NCBI GenBank assembly: GCA_010094045.1
Contig: ML986583.1
Location: 301,532-365,531 of the forward strand
DNA: 64,000 nt
Direction of reading: 5' to 3'
From: Lojkania enalia
Taxonomy: Eukaryota; Ascomycota; Dothideomycetes; Pleosporales
This document shows positions 33,651-45,373 of this stretch, one piece after another (the stretch's first letter is position 1; every line of letters begins with the position of its first letter). The position numbers and the translations under genes were made by a program. The notes beneath the pieces are model-generated. The model was not told the origin of the DNA, did not search any database, and saw only the letters and a list, made by a program, of their open reading frames with translations.

Positions 33651-35130
33651 ATGGCGTCAAGTGGTCGCCCCAGATATTTGACTCGTTGCTACTCCTCTAA
33701 CAATAGCAGAATTTATCCCACTTCAACCGCTCCAATCTACTCCTACATCGTCTTCATCTGCTTCTCAAGTAGCTTCAACATCGATAAGCTCAAGCTCTAC
33801 GCAATCAACAAATTCTGGAACTGCTACTGCCCAAAGCACATTGATAGCGAGCAGCCAGAGCCCCTCCTCCCTACAGCCGCGCTCAAGACTTCCCAAGGCG
33901 TTTTCTACATTCCACAAAGCCCTGAATTATCAGAGCTTTTGTGGTTTCGTAATTGCTATCGTCGCGCTAGTATGGACTCTCAAGTCCTACCAAGAGGCAT
34001 CTCGTGCAAACAATCTATCTATGAGAGAGTCATGTAGGCAACATCCTGTAAGTTAACCTCTTACGATAATTCTTTTAACTCGCTATTTAACTTACCTCTT
34101 CCGGATAGAACGATCCAATCCTACAGGATACACCGCTATGCCAAGAAATGAGGAAGACCGGCGATTACGACCATCTCTTAGAGCGAGCCTTATTCCAGGA
34201 GGCAGAGTTTGAGATGAATATTCCAATCGTCATTGGTTTTATTTGTTCTCTCGTTATTGAAGCTATTGGGATTGGGATATTTGTTTTTTATGATTTGCGA
34301 CGAATGGTTCCGTCCGACAAATTGCTGTGGGTCAATAAACAAAGGAATCCCAGCGTCATTCCTTTCCCAGTAGTATTGGAGCGTAGCCCTGGCCAGTACC
34401 ACCTTACTTCATGGAGGTTATTTAACCGCTTGCCACATACGTGGATTGACTTCTACGTGAGACAGGAATATGACAATCTCAGTCAAGGTGCAAGCAATAT
34501 GCAGGGATGGAGTAGAATGCTTAAGAAATATCTGACGCTGAAAAAGCATTCCCGCTACAAATTGGTTGAGGTAAATGAGCCCTAGTCTACATAGCTTACG
34601 AGATGGAACAAAGCTGACAGATCCTAATGAGTCAGTTTCGCTCCTTTCGGGATGCCAAATACACCAATCCGAAGATAATAAATTTTTTTGACCAGGAAGG
34701 GGAGTACGATTCTAAATTACTTGCCTGGAAGGGTGTCCTGCAAGCATATGCAGTCCCTGTACCTGAGCCTTTCGTCTTGCTCGATGAACTAGATCGCCCG
34801 ATCTCGCCGTCCCTTGATAAATCGGACACACTCTACGCACTCCATACGCATGACAAAATTTCCTTTTCAAAACTTACATTTTATGTCTCTGTTGTTATAT
34901 GGAAACGCATTAGTTTTTCATTTGGTATCACGCCACCGGGGTGGCTTGAGAAATTTTGTTCCCCAATTCTGTTATGCACCGTTTTCCATCTATTGATCCA
35001 TGGAAAAGCGGTCCCCTCTCGCCTTCCACCATTTCTATTTCTGCGAGACACAATCGCACGAACGATCGAAGTAACTCTAGGAGTAGCGTTGTTAACCACT
35101 GTTGTTGACATCTTAGCTTGGATTTTCTGA
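33651..35130 (+). CDS. Unrecognised multi-pass membrane protein
   Basis: Hand-built model of 440 aa: exons 33651-33660, 33707-34047, 34109-34570 and 34621-35130. The last three are joined by good introns (GTAAGT, GTAAAT donors) and keep long open frames. The 10 bp first exon is inferred from a 46 bp intron (GTGGTC...AATAG) and gives MASTEFIPLQ before a Ser/Thr-rich N-terminus. Hydrophobic segments: FCGFVIAIVALVWTL, IPIVIGFICSLVIEAIGIGI, TFYVSVVIWKRISFSF, CSPILLCTVFHLLI, and a C-terminal VTLGVALLTTVVDILAWIF. Between the second and third lie ~200 hydrophilic residues with Arg/Lys/Trp-rich sequence. I recognise no family and assign no function. Confidence 0.62.
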
Positions 35131-38100
35131 TACCAATAACTGACCCTTTCTGTATTTTTGGTAAGGCTCGGAGATATCGGGGAAAGTACGTGGGCGGTTG
35201 AGACTCCGAATTGGAAACGGTTTTGTTTTCCTTTGAGTTAAGAGAACGGATGCAACATGTATTTACTAGCTGGAGTTGTATTGTGGGGGAAGATAAATCA
35301 AATACCGATTTTACCTGGACATTAGTACTGTAGAGTAGTTTTCTTTGCATACTTGTTTTCGTGTAGATAGATCTCTACAAAGGTCTTCCGTGCGTCCACA
35401 AATGGACGTGTAGTTTACCGAATACCTTCCATATGGGCTGCGATAGCTACAAAACTGCCTACTTATCTACTAGACTAGGATCCAATGATGTTTGGCTTAC
35501 TTCTTAGCATAGTTGGACCGTCATGAGGCTCTGTCCACCCAAAGAGACATTCAGGGTATTTGTCACTCTTCGCTGTTCATGTATTCAGCTGAAATCACCC
35601 GCAAAGAGATCCATATCTCAGCCGAAGATTGCCAGGTATGCAAATGATCTGTTCGTCTTACAGCAGGAGGCCTATAGCATTCTGTAGACTTCTTTTCATA
35701 GAACACAACGTAGGCATTACCAGTAGCTCCTCTATCTTTGATAGGTATTGACGATGCGATCGAGTTTCCGGAGGTTCGCGAAAGGATCTTACGGGTGCTT
35801 ACGTGTTCTTTCCGTTCTCTGATGATGAAGCGATCGATCTTACTGCCGCGGATTCTTTGAATTCGTCGGCGCGACGTGATTGAGATCGGACTCTAGTTGG
35901 GATGGGGTCGTGAACTGTATTCTCAAAAAATCAAACCTAGCGATAGGTGATCTGGGTTTCTGGATGGGATCGAATATCATGAGGATAAGCTGCAGTCTTG
36001 CCCGAAACCCCGCGTTCTCAATGGATGAAAAGCGAGTAGAAATGCAAGGCCGTAAATTGGATGGAGCATAGGGCTATGAAGCCTTCGTAGCAGACATGTT
36101 GGTTGCCATTATGTCAAACGTCGCTCGAATACTATTAGAGATATTAGGATGAACGGTGATGCATCCCATAGGGGGAAACTTGGGACGGAGCTGTAGACGC
36201 TTAGGTTCAAAAATTCTTCTTATGGCTCTGGTGAATGCTTGTCTTCCTCATCTTAGTTATATCTCGTTCGTTCTAATGGAAAGTATGGGAATCGTGACGG
36301 GAATTGAAGAGATTGACGCTTACCATTTGACAAGGTCCGTATGATAGTAGCGCGTACGTATATTTAGACATGGGGAGATTACTTGACCGAATCGCCTAGG
36401 CAAGTGCGTTCCGCAAACATGACACCTTTAGTCACTCTCCTTGCTTTTACATCATATAGTCCTTCCGAGAGATCGTGTTATTGCCGATGTGAAAGTCGGA
36501 TTATGCGGCCAGGTCAGTAGTACAATGATGCGCGTTGCAGGAAGAGCAACCGCAAGAAGTAAAAAAGTTGACAAACGATCACGATACGAAGAGCTTCGCA
36601 GTCGCTAAGCTGCATTCTTCGCCAGTTTTCCTAAAGTCGCTTAGGACTTAAGAAATCAATACAGGCCGCATGTAACTTTGCCGATCGCAATGTCCATCAT
36701 TACCTAAGGGGCGGTCCGCCCCAGTGACCCTGGCACATGGCAACTAATTTACAAAGACCGGGTTCTGAAAGCTTGAATCTTCCTATCCTTAACGGGACTC
36801 TATTCCAAAGGGTTCTAATGTCAAATAAGCGTTGCCGAATTTCCACCACTTGGTCGGCATCTCGGTCATGAACTCGTGTTCTTTCGTCACTCATTGCCTT
36901 TTTCTAATGATGACTCTCGGTTTAGACATATCTCTAGGACCGGCAATCCAAAATCAACTTTGCGCGGCCGCTCAGTAACCCATCAAATATCAGACCTAGC
37001 TCATAACACAAAGTGAATGCAAAGTCGAAAGTAGCGAAGGTAGGGAAGCTTCAATTGCTGGTGACATCACGATGATTTCCTTGTTTTGCGCCCGAGGCAT
37101 ACATTGACTTAAGAGAAGGGCCGTGTGACTAGTGAGTCTGAATCAGTCAAAACAAGAATTGATAGGCGGTGTATGTAGATGAAAGCCCGGTTGCTGGCAT
37201 TACAGTCTTGGCGTGTTTATTCCCGCAATAGGGCTGAAGAAACGGACATTAGATGTCTTGAATAGCGATAGAAATAGCTCGGTACTTAAGAACGAGAAAC
37301 ATATCGCGATTGCGTTTCGTCCCTAGAATCGAGCTGTGTCTGTCAGATTCGGAACTTCATCTTAGAATGGGCAAATGCTGCCGTAAAAGAACAGACTGTG
37401 TTCGAGATAGTAATGGCGTTGTACACAAAGATAACGAATGTTTTACCTGAGGTAAGTCGGGTTATGAGGCGTTGGGCTGTGCTGGCGCTGAACATCACTC
37501 TCGTGCTTCCGAAAATAGTGACACAGCATGGCATTTTTCTTCATTCAGTAGCCGAGCTCAGAAAAAGCCAGTGCAAGTCGTGAAAGAGCTGGTCTTCCAT
37601 CGGAAACCTACCGAAAGTGTCACGCGAGCCGGATTTACGGAATTTCACGTTAAGATAGAATACGAGTTGTCCCAAGCGAGTAATAAACCTGCGAAGGGGA
37701 ACATAGCAAGGTAGTAGAGTGATATTAGGCGTCCTAGTACTAGTAGCCCAACGATGTGAATCTAGCTGAACAGGTATGTGGGTCGCTCCCGACTTCCGAG
37801 TATTAAGCTAACGTATCAGCAATCGTGAAGCTGAACGTTCGCTCTATGATATATCCTAATCAGATGTAAGGCAAATGTTTTGGTAAGCCCACTACGGCCG
37901 ATTGACCCCTGAGGCTGAACTTCGGCTTTGACCCGAGTACGAGAATGTGATGTAACGAAGTTGGACTACCGCCTTGGTAGAGAATGTCAACATGGCTGAG
38001 TAGTTGCAACAACTTACTCAGACATTAACGAACAACCTCATCGATAGCTCCATTTGGGATCATCTGATGGCCTTTGTACAGCTGATATGATGTCGGTGGA

Positions 38101-38665
38101 CAACTCTATTATTAGGCCGTTAGTGCGTGCTTATCCGCTTCGCCTGTTTTTCTCCATTAGTGTCGGAAACCCGGCATCGTTAATTTAAACGAGCCCAGCC
38201 GATCTACAGAAGAGGCCTAGATTGCCATCAGCAATGAACAGCGAAATACGCAGGCCCTCGTAAAGTGACAGTAGCCCCGCTTGTAGATGCTGGGGCCAGT
38301 GGAGACCCTGCCAACCAGATAAAGGAGGTTGGCATGTTCCCTGTAAGCCACAGTCCACATTCGGTTCAGTCAGCGGTAAATTCATCTGGCCATTGGTCGG
38401 CCAGCTCAAGCTTCAATCCTTCTAATTCAATGTACGAACCCCTGAGCGATTGAACGTTCGCTTTGACCTTGCAGCCGGCGTGAGGACATGGCGTAGGACA
38501 GGTGATCCCGCCGTTTCCCAGCCGCCTTACGAAAAATGCGGTAAGCTTCATATTTAAGGTCCTTCATCCCCTACAGGCTTCAATTCTTCATAGCAGAGCC
38601 TGCTACCCACACTCGCTTCATCGTTTGCGTAGTATATATTAATATTTTAATCTTGGTTCTCAACC
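35131..38665. other. Gene-poor spacer of 3.5 kb
   Basis: No ORF reaches 100 aa and no spliced gene could be assembled. Base composition is moderate, not the extreme AT of the right-hand transposon block, and no repeat copies within the window were noticed. The final ~100 bp contain TATATTAATA (about 38634) and are the likely tyrosinase promoter. Confidence 0.5.
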
Positions 38666-39786
38666 ATGCGTCTTTCCTTTTCTACGGCCGTGTTGGCCGC
38701 CTTCGGTGGTAGCCAGCTGGTGGCTGCCGCTCCCCAAGCAGCCCCCTCTCTAGCTCCCAAACTGCCTATGTCCGAATTCGAGAAGTTTTCGGGGCACCCA
38801 ATCTCTCTCGAGGACGCGAAAAATAAGGATTTCAATACGAGCAGCCCAGAGGAAACGCTCAAGTTCAATACCCTCCTAGTCTCTGCCGCGGCGACTTGCT
38901 CCAACCCCCGTATCCGTACAGAATGGGATTCGCTTTCCAACTCTGGCCGACAAGCCTTCGTGAGCGCCGTCAGATGTTTAATGGGCAGACCTGCCTCTGG
39001 TCAATGGGCAAATGCAAGAAATCGATACGAGGACCTCGTTGCTCTGCACCAGGCGCTCACACCCAACGTCCACAGCAATTCCAAGTTCTTGATCTGGCAC
39101 AGATACCTCGTGTACACCTTTGAGGATATCTTGCGCGATGAGTGCGGCTTCACTGGCTCCTTGCCTTGGTTCGATGAATCGAGGTATGCGGGCAGATTCG
39201 CACAGTCGTCCATCTTCTCCGGCTCTTGGTTTGGAGGTATTGCACTTGGTGGAAACTGTGTTACGGATGGGGTGAGCATATTCCCCGAGGTGTCTTTCGA
39301 CTATCTTCACATGTAGCTGATCATGTCTTCTAGCAATTCGCTCGAACCACGTTGAACGTCGGACCCGGCCCGAACAATACCCCCCACTGTCTTGCTCGTA
39401 ACGGTGACGCTAGCAAGACGGCAAACACCAACTCCCAAATCGTTAGCGCTTGCAATGCCCGCACTAGCTATGCTGACATGGCTGCTTGCTCCGAGGGAGG
39501 CGCACACGCTTGGGGTCATAACGGAATTGGAGCTGTGATGTCCGATGTGTATGCGTCGCCTGGAGACCCAGTCTTCTGGTTGCACCACGGATTTATTGAC
39601 CGTAACTTCCGTATCTGGCAGAACGTTGCCGCTTCGCGCCGCACCACCATCGATGGAACGGACAGGGTGGGTAACAGGCTCACACTCGACACAATCGTCA
39701 GTGTCAATGGCATGCGCCCGAATGTCAGGATTGGAGATATCCTGGACACTATGAGCACGACATTGTGCTACAAATACAACTATTAG
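38666..39786 (+). CDS. Short secreted tyrosinase / catechol-oxidase-like protein
   Basis: 352 aa from two exons, 38666-39271 and 39334-39786 (62 bp intron, GTGAGC...TCTAG). Signal peptide MRLSFSTAVLAAFGGSQLVAAA (residues 1-22; cleavage near AAA). Type-3 copper centre: CuA histidines H128 (VALHQ), H136 (NVHS) and H145 (WHRYLV); CuB histidines H260 and H264 (HAWGH) and H286/H287 in FWLHHGFIDRNF. The family oxidises phenols and catechols to quinones. This is the short fungal type, with no C-terminal lid domain, so it should not need proteolytic activation. Substrate (monophenol or diphenol) cannot be judged. It stands alone, 1.5-3.5 kb from other genes. Confidence 0.92.
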
Positions 39787-41248
39787 TCCCTAATATGACG
39801 TATATATTTCTTTAAATTAAAACTGATACCAACAGGGTCCATGGTTACCGACCTGCCCTGTAACGCCCTTCACATCTTTTTTTGCGCCCTGATCATTGCA
39901 TGGGAAGCTTCATAATTAGTTTTGCTGTATAAAGCGCTATAATTTACATTTAACCCGTGTATTATTTTTTCAGTAGTACTATTCGATATTCTCTGTGCCT
40001 GGGCTTCCATGCTTTAGGCACCACGTCGTTCTTGGACTCCAGAAGACATTGCCACCCTTGGCTTTGCTAGTTGCCTAGCTCGGAAGTGGCTACCTAGTAG
40101 ACGGCACGTGGACACCAAACACGAGCAATCTATACCGCAGGCGGTTAATCGGCCAACACTGGGTAACTCATATTTCATTTGCCTTGCAATTCCGTCTTTA
40201 CGTATGAATTGTTCAGAAAGTTATGAGGTAATAGCATGTGGGGTTCGTCGTGTAGTACCGAGTATGCCCGATACTTTTAAGAATACTACGGAGTCCCCTG
40301 ATTTTTGATCCCAAGATTTCCCCATATCCTTTTCAATTTCATCAGTCTTTCATCTTCAAACGATACCCGCTTAGGAGCTCTTGATCCAAACCAAGAGAGC
40401 AATACTGTTCCGTGCAGTATTTCTAACACGCTAGTACATGAGAAATACTCTTGTGGCAATGTGCTTGAATATTATCCAGAGATTTTGTATTCCGATCGAC
40501 GGGTGGGGTTCTTGAGATCGGCCTGTTGCATTCCATAGATCTTCTAGGTTAGCCGTCTGAATGTCTAAAAAGTCAACATAGCGTTCCAGATACTTTTTGC
40601 TGTGCTTTCAAAGCATGCCTCTTCCTCATATATTACCTTCACTTCTCTCCTAATGCAATTTCATTATTCTGGATAACCTGCGGACGCTATCCATATATAC
40701 TCTATTTTCGGATTTCGGGAATAGGTGCGCACCATCGAGCATTGAAACTGATCGTCGGTCTGCTAGATTTAAGTCGGTCTGGTCTCACGGTTGAGATGCC
40801 GAGTGCGACAGTCTAGTTTAGGGAACCATTCGCAATTTCGTCGGCCGGCCCACTTCAAAAGTTGCGCAATATAGCCAGGGAATCGTAGACAGCATATTAT
40901 TAAACGGACCTAACTCGGTCACTCCTGCTGAGTTTCAATCCACTCATCTCGTCGATATTGATCACCATGGGCAAAAGTTCCAGCATGTTTGCTGATGACT
41001 AAGATGGCTGACTCATGGCCTATAATTTTTGGGCCGGCAATTTCAGTCCGGTCAACGTTAAGAGGAGATATCGACGTGGATGAGCTAAAATCTCGGGTCC
41101 GAACTACATCTATATAATATCAGATCTATGTTGAAGAGAGTATTAGACAGCAACTCTAGAAAATAAGAATCATCATTTCAAACGCCGCCTTGCTAGCTTT
41201 AAGTAGTCTATCTTCTTAATCAGAATTCTGTATTAATATTGCGAAACT
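39787..41248. other. Intergenic spacer
   Basis: No gene recognised. Short ORFs (40108-40308, 40305-40538) lack support. Contains the tyrosinase 3' flank and the upstream region of the SRPBCC gene, which has TATATAAT near 41110. Confidence 0.5.
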
Positions 41249-41804
41249 ATGCCGATCGTTTCGACATCTATTGAGATTGCTGCTTCACCGGCTATCGTAA
41301 GATCAGTCGTATGGTCTCATTTCAATAGAAGTGGGCATGCTTCTAACGAATTATAGTTCTTAGACTTTAAGCGCTACAAAGAATGGCATCAAGGCTTCTT
41401 TTTCTCAACGCTAGACGCCAGCAAGCAACCTACCGATCTACAACCGGGAGATAAAATAAAAGTCGACATGGGGGGCACAGGGTTTCGGCCAGTCATCGTG
41501 GTGAGAAGTCCTAGATCGCTGCAGCTAGTGTGTACCTAGAGTCTAACGTACAGATAAGGAAAACTCACCAAGCGCATTCCAATGGCATGGGTCGCTCTAC
41601 GGTATCTTCGACGGCACACACCAATTCTATTTCCAACCTAGCGAGAAGACATCAGGTGGGACAACCCTGGTCCAAAAAGAAGACTTCTCGGGGCTGTTAT
41701 CTTTTCTCGTTGGTCCCGGGTGGAGTTTTGCGAAGAAGACCGAAGGCAATTTTGCAAGATTAAATAAGGATCTAAAAGCGGAGTCTGAGAAAGTGGCAAA
41801 ATAA
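41249..41804 (+). CDS. Small SRPBCC (START-like/polyketide-cyclase fold) protein
   Basis: 149 aa from three short exons: 41249-41308, 41357-41500 and 41559-41804. The introns are 48 bp (GTATGG...TATAG, branch TTCTAAC) and 58 bp (GTGAGA...ATAAG, branch TCTAAC). The product starts MPIVSTSIEIAASPAIVRSV, then FLDFKRYKEWHQGFF, ENSPSAFQWHGSLYGIFDG and LVQKEDFSGLLSFLVGP. That is the standard layout of fungal SRPBCC proteins, whose helix-grip fold binds hydrophobic ligands. No catalytic residues can be assigned and the ligand is unknown. Exons are too short to stand out as ORFs; the assignment rests on the spliced reading. Confidence 0.82.
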
Positions 41805-43201
41805 TAATCTTGGATATCACGAAGTGGTCGAGATCTTTCTATTTCTCATAGTCTAGGAATTCACGGGACACTCATCTAAAGCGTTTAAGGATTTTTTTTT
41901 GGTGAGATGCACTACTGTGTTTGGGCTATTTATATGTTATGTAGGGTGTCTGAGGATATGTAAGCAAAAGTGGGTGGAGACTGTATGGGTGTTGTATTGA
42001 TGGTTGTGCTAATGGTTGTCCTGATAGATGTCCTGACCTATTGGTCAAGATATGGAGAAATATATAGTACATGAGGCTGCTTAGTCGAGGGCTGCATAGC
42101 CTGATCAAGCAAGTGACCTGGGCTTACAGGATAAATCAAATATTAATTCAACTTTGCGTGTACTAATAGAGCATCGTTGGGATGGTGTAACATGGTCGCA
42201 TTCTATGATACAATCATGCAAATAAGGCGAGAACAGGAAGCTTCTGAATAGGTACCTAAATGTTTGAGAGGTCTGATTCTTGAAATATATATATATATTG
42301 GATTTCAGGTTTGGCGGATATCAGGTAAGGCAAATCATGGGCCTCATTTTCGAATCGTTGCATTCCAACAGATCACGTGCCTCGTTTCCATCATTTTCAA
42401 TCTGATTAACCCTACAACAACCAGTCTCGCTTCGGCTTTCATTCGCTGAGTAGCAAATAGTAGCTGATCAGTGTTCCATTCTTTATTGTAGATAGAGCCA
42501 CGTTCGGATCCTCAGCCTTGTTCGGCAGCCTTACCTTTGTAGATAGATGCATGGGGCTAGACCCTCATCATCATATAAACCGAAGTACGCAAGGGAGGGT
42601 TATCCTCTGATATCCCTGCCTAGTTCATTTTCATAATGAGAGATGTTGACAATATGTAGGTTGTCATTAGGCGGAAAAGCCCAGATGCAAGGCTAGCGAC
42701 CGAAATTGAGACACCCATCGGACAGAAGCGAAGATCAGTTGAATACTTTCTCCTCAGCCTGGTCACATTTCCATGCCGTCTTGTAGGAAGAATCGGCGCT
42801 CAGATCATCAAATTGCCACTAGATGTAGGCAGCAAGGTTACCTAAACGAACTGTGGCTTGCTCGGCTTCAGCGCGTCATGCAATGCGTACTCCTTTCGGA
42901 GGTTACAAGAATATTTGATTCGGAATGCGGCCCCTCAAGGCCCTGTGCATGTGGCACTCGCTGTATGCACGCGTAATCTTCATAGCCGTGATTGGACGGC
43001 CTTGCGAAGAACCATTACCTCCATTTCAGCTGCTCCTCGAGACCTGGAGCGTTCGAAAAAGGCAACTGAGGCTTATTGCCTGATCATGCTCCTACTCCGA
43101 ATAGTAGTGGGCTCTGCTCAAGATCGCATACAGTACAAAAGGTGTGCCTAAGGATTCAATTTTGCTCGGCCTGATTTTTCCGGTGAAACTTTCCGCTCAC
43201 C
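41805..43201. other. Intergenic spacer upstream of the PNP gene
   Basis: Contains overlapping ORFs at 42773-42976 and 42858-43151 (97 aa) that show no recognisable feature. The rest is moderately AT-rich and empty as far as I can see. Confidence 0.5.
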
Positions 43202-45260
43202 ATGCCACCTACCACTCCGAAATTACGCGAACTACGCAATCGGCCATTGTGTATCATATGCGCAAGAGCAGCAGAGGCAGAGGAAATCGCAAAGGCATTG
43301 AAAATTGAGAACAATCGTATCTCAGGCCACGAAGTCCAGAAAGTTAACAACGGCTATACGTTTTATCTTGGATCTTTCCGACTAAATTCTGATGAAAATC
43401 TCGAGTACTATGTTACTAGCGGCCTCCGCCAAGGCATTCAATCTTTTACAATCAATGCCAGCGTTCTCTTTAGCATACTACATCCTCGCTTTGTCATTCA
43501 CGCCGGAGTATGTGCAGGATATTATGATCCGACTGGCAAGCTGAAGTAAGACTACTAAGTACTACGCTAGCTTTACACTGCTAATAATTCCAGGATGAAC
43601 ATTGCAGACGTCATCTTTGGTGAAGCCGCCACCAATTATCAGGAAGGAAAGGCAGAGTATATCGACGGCCAAGTCTTCTTCCGGCCGGACTACAAGCAAG
43701 TTGAATACAGTGCAGGAAACATGCAAGCCTTTGCCGAATCAGCATCTAGACCAAAATATCATTACGGAGAGTACATTTCTGGTGCATCTGTGCGGACGGA
43801 CGCAAGTATCATCTTTCGTAAAATACGAAGTGATGTAGGTCTTTCGCGACTGTGACTCTATAACAAGCTAATGTTGTAAGGTAAATCGTAATGTAATTGC
43901 TCTCGACATGGAAGCAAGCGCCTTTCTGCAGCTATGCAGACATTTCGAAGGCGATCAAGCGATATCACTTGGTGTAATCAAGGGTGTCTCTGATTTTGGG
44001 GATCCGGCAAAGGGTACCGTTGAGAATGCTTATAACGACGCGTTAAAGAACACCGCACATGCGTTAGAACAGTGGGTCACCTACAGAATCACCTCAATAA
44101 CATGGACTAAGGATGAAAGTAAGTTCGCTTGCCTCTCAGAAATAAATTTATTTGTGCTCAAGGCGTGCTTAGGCGATGAACCTGCTGCAAAAATCGTACC
44201 AGGATACTACGAGAATTTCGTTCGAAGAGTTCTAGACAATTACCTCCAGGGTTGGCCTGTGCGAGACAAGACAGATCCCAGAACAGTGGTATATGCTCTT
44301 AGATACTATTGAAACGATTTCTAGGAAGCTTATTATCATAGTAGATTCCCAATCAGGAGATCAAGGGTTTCAAGACAGTACTTCCGCAAGATTGTGATCC
44401 AGGCTTTGCGCAGGAATTCGGTCATGTCCAAAATCTCGTACAACGGCACCATATCCGGGAGGTGGACATTGGTGGAGTAGGTTTCCTCATCGTAGATTAA
44501 CATATTGTTAAAGCAGACACTGATGCGAGATCAGAGCACGGCAGGACGCTATCTGTACTACAAAGCCGGCTACCTCATTGATTGGGCACGCACTGTCAAT
44601 AGCCTAAAAATTTGCGAAGACGGAAAATACCAGGTTGAGGTCTTTGGAAGGCTACTAAGCAAAAATCCGTATTATATTGGCTCCGATAACTCCCCTGCAC
44701 AAGCGTTCGTAGTGTCTTGGGAAGATACGGTCCAGTGGTTGAAGGATGTAGAGCAAGAGGAAGCGGAGCAAGGAAAGATGGCAGATATTTCTGTAGCTGA
44801 GAAAGCGATAAAAGAAAACAACGGGAAGGAGGAAGATAAAATGCAAAGTATCCGGGAAGGTCGACAACCTATGAGGAATAATTCTCCAGCACGGCCCGTC
44901 TTCAGCGAAAGCAGGCATGAAAGCCCGAAGCCACTTCGAAACACTGATCCCTCAAGCCATAGAGACGCTATAGCTCAAAATAATACTGTAGTGCCGCCTC
45001 AATCCATGGGTATAGGGTCGATTCTGAGGGGCGACGGAAAGAGCCTTACTTCCAATCCTGCTGGTAGTAAGGAGACGAAAGACAAGCAGAGAAGCAGTAC
45101 AAATCCGCCTAAGCGTTCTGCAAGTAAAGAGGCAAGGGGTAATAAAAGAAGCACAACTCTATCATCTAGGCAATCGTTGACGCGCCTCTTCCACGCTTTT
45201 CGAAAACACCACGGCTCGGATCAGCCAAACCACGATACACCACCTGTGCCAGGGAAATGA
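43202..45260 (+). CDS. Nucleoside-phosphorylase-like protein with predicted STING-like domain
   Basis: Hand-built model, 600 aa: exons 43202-43545, 43594-43834, 43881-44118, 44173-44288, 44357-44476 and 44517-45260. Residues 1-270 form a PNP_UDP/MTA-nucleosidase fold: GVCAG loop, the ribose-binding ALDMEAS (M205, E206) and catalytic D233 in GVSDFGD, all intact. Residues 284-431 are not PNP. They read G-Y-Y-E-N-F, a helix, then KTVLPQDCDPG (318-328), IREVDIGG, GRYLYYKAGY (363-372) and QVEVFGRLL. The order and spacing resemble the cyclic-dinucleotide-binding domain of STING; this is inference from memory. Residues 432-600 are a charged Ser/Lys-rich tail. Introns 1-3 are secure. Introns 4-6 (54, 68, 40 bp) rest on frame and consensus; without them the protein would stop near 44312. 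PNP domains also occur in fungal NLRs. Confidence 0.7.
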
Positions 45261-45373
45261 AAAGTAGGACATAGAGTTGATACTAACATGAATGAGATGA
45301 TGGAAGAAGGTCTATGGCGGGAAGAATGCTGCATTAGTGTCCTCTATCATCATGTATCTTAGTACCACTAGAC

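Noticed and set aside
42858..43151. 97 aa ORF just upstream of the PNP gene
   Set aside because: Considered as an extra N-terminal exon, but the PNP fold is complete from 43202 and no splice joins them convincingly.
43908..44312. Ending the PNP gene at the stop near 44312
   Set aside because: Would leave the coding-like segments at 44357-44476 and 44505-45260 unexplained; introns with consensus ends join all frames in phase.
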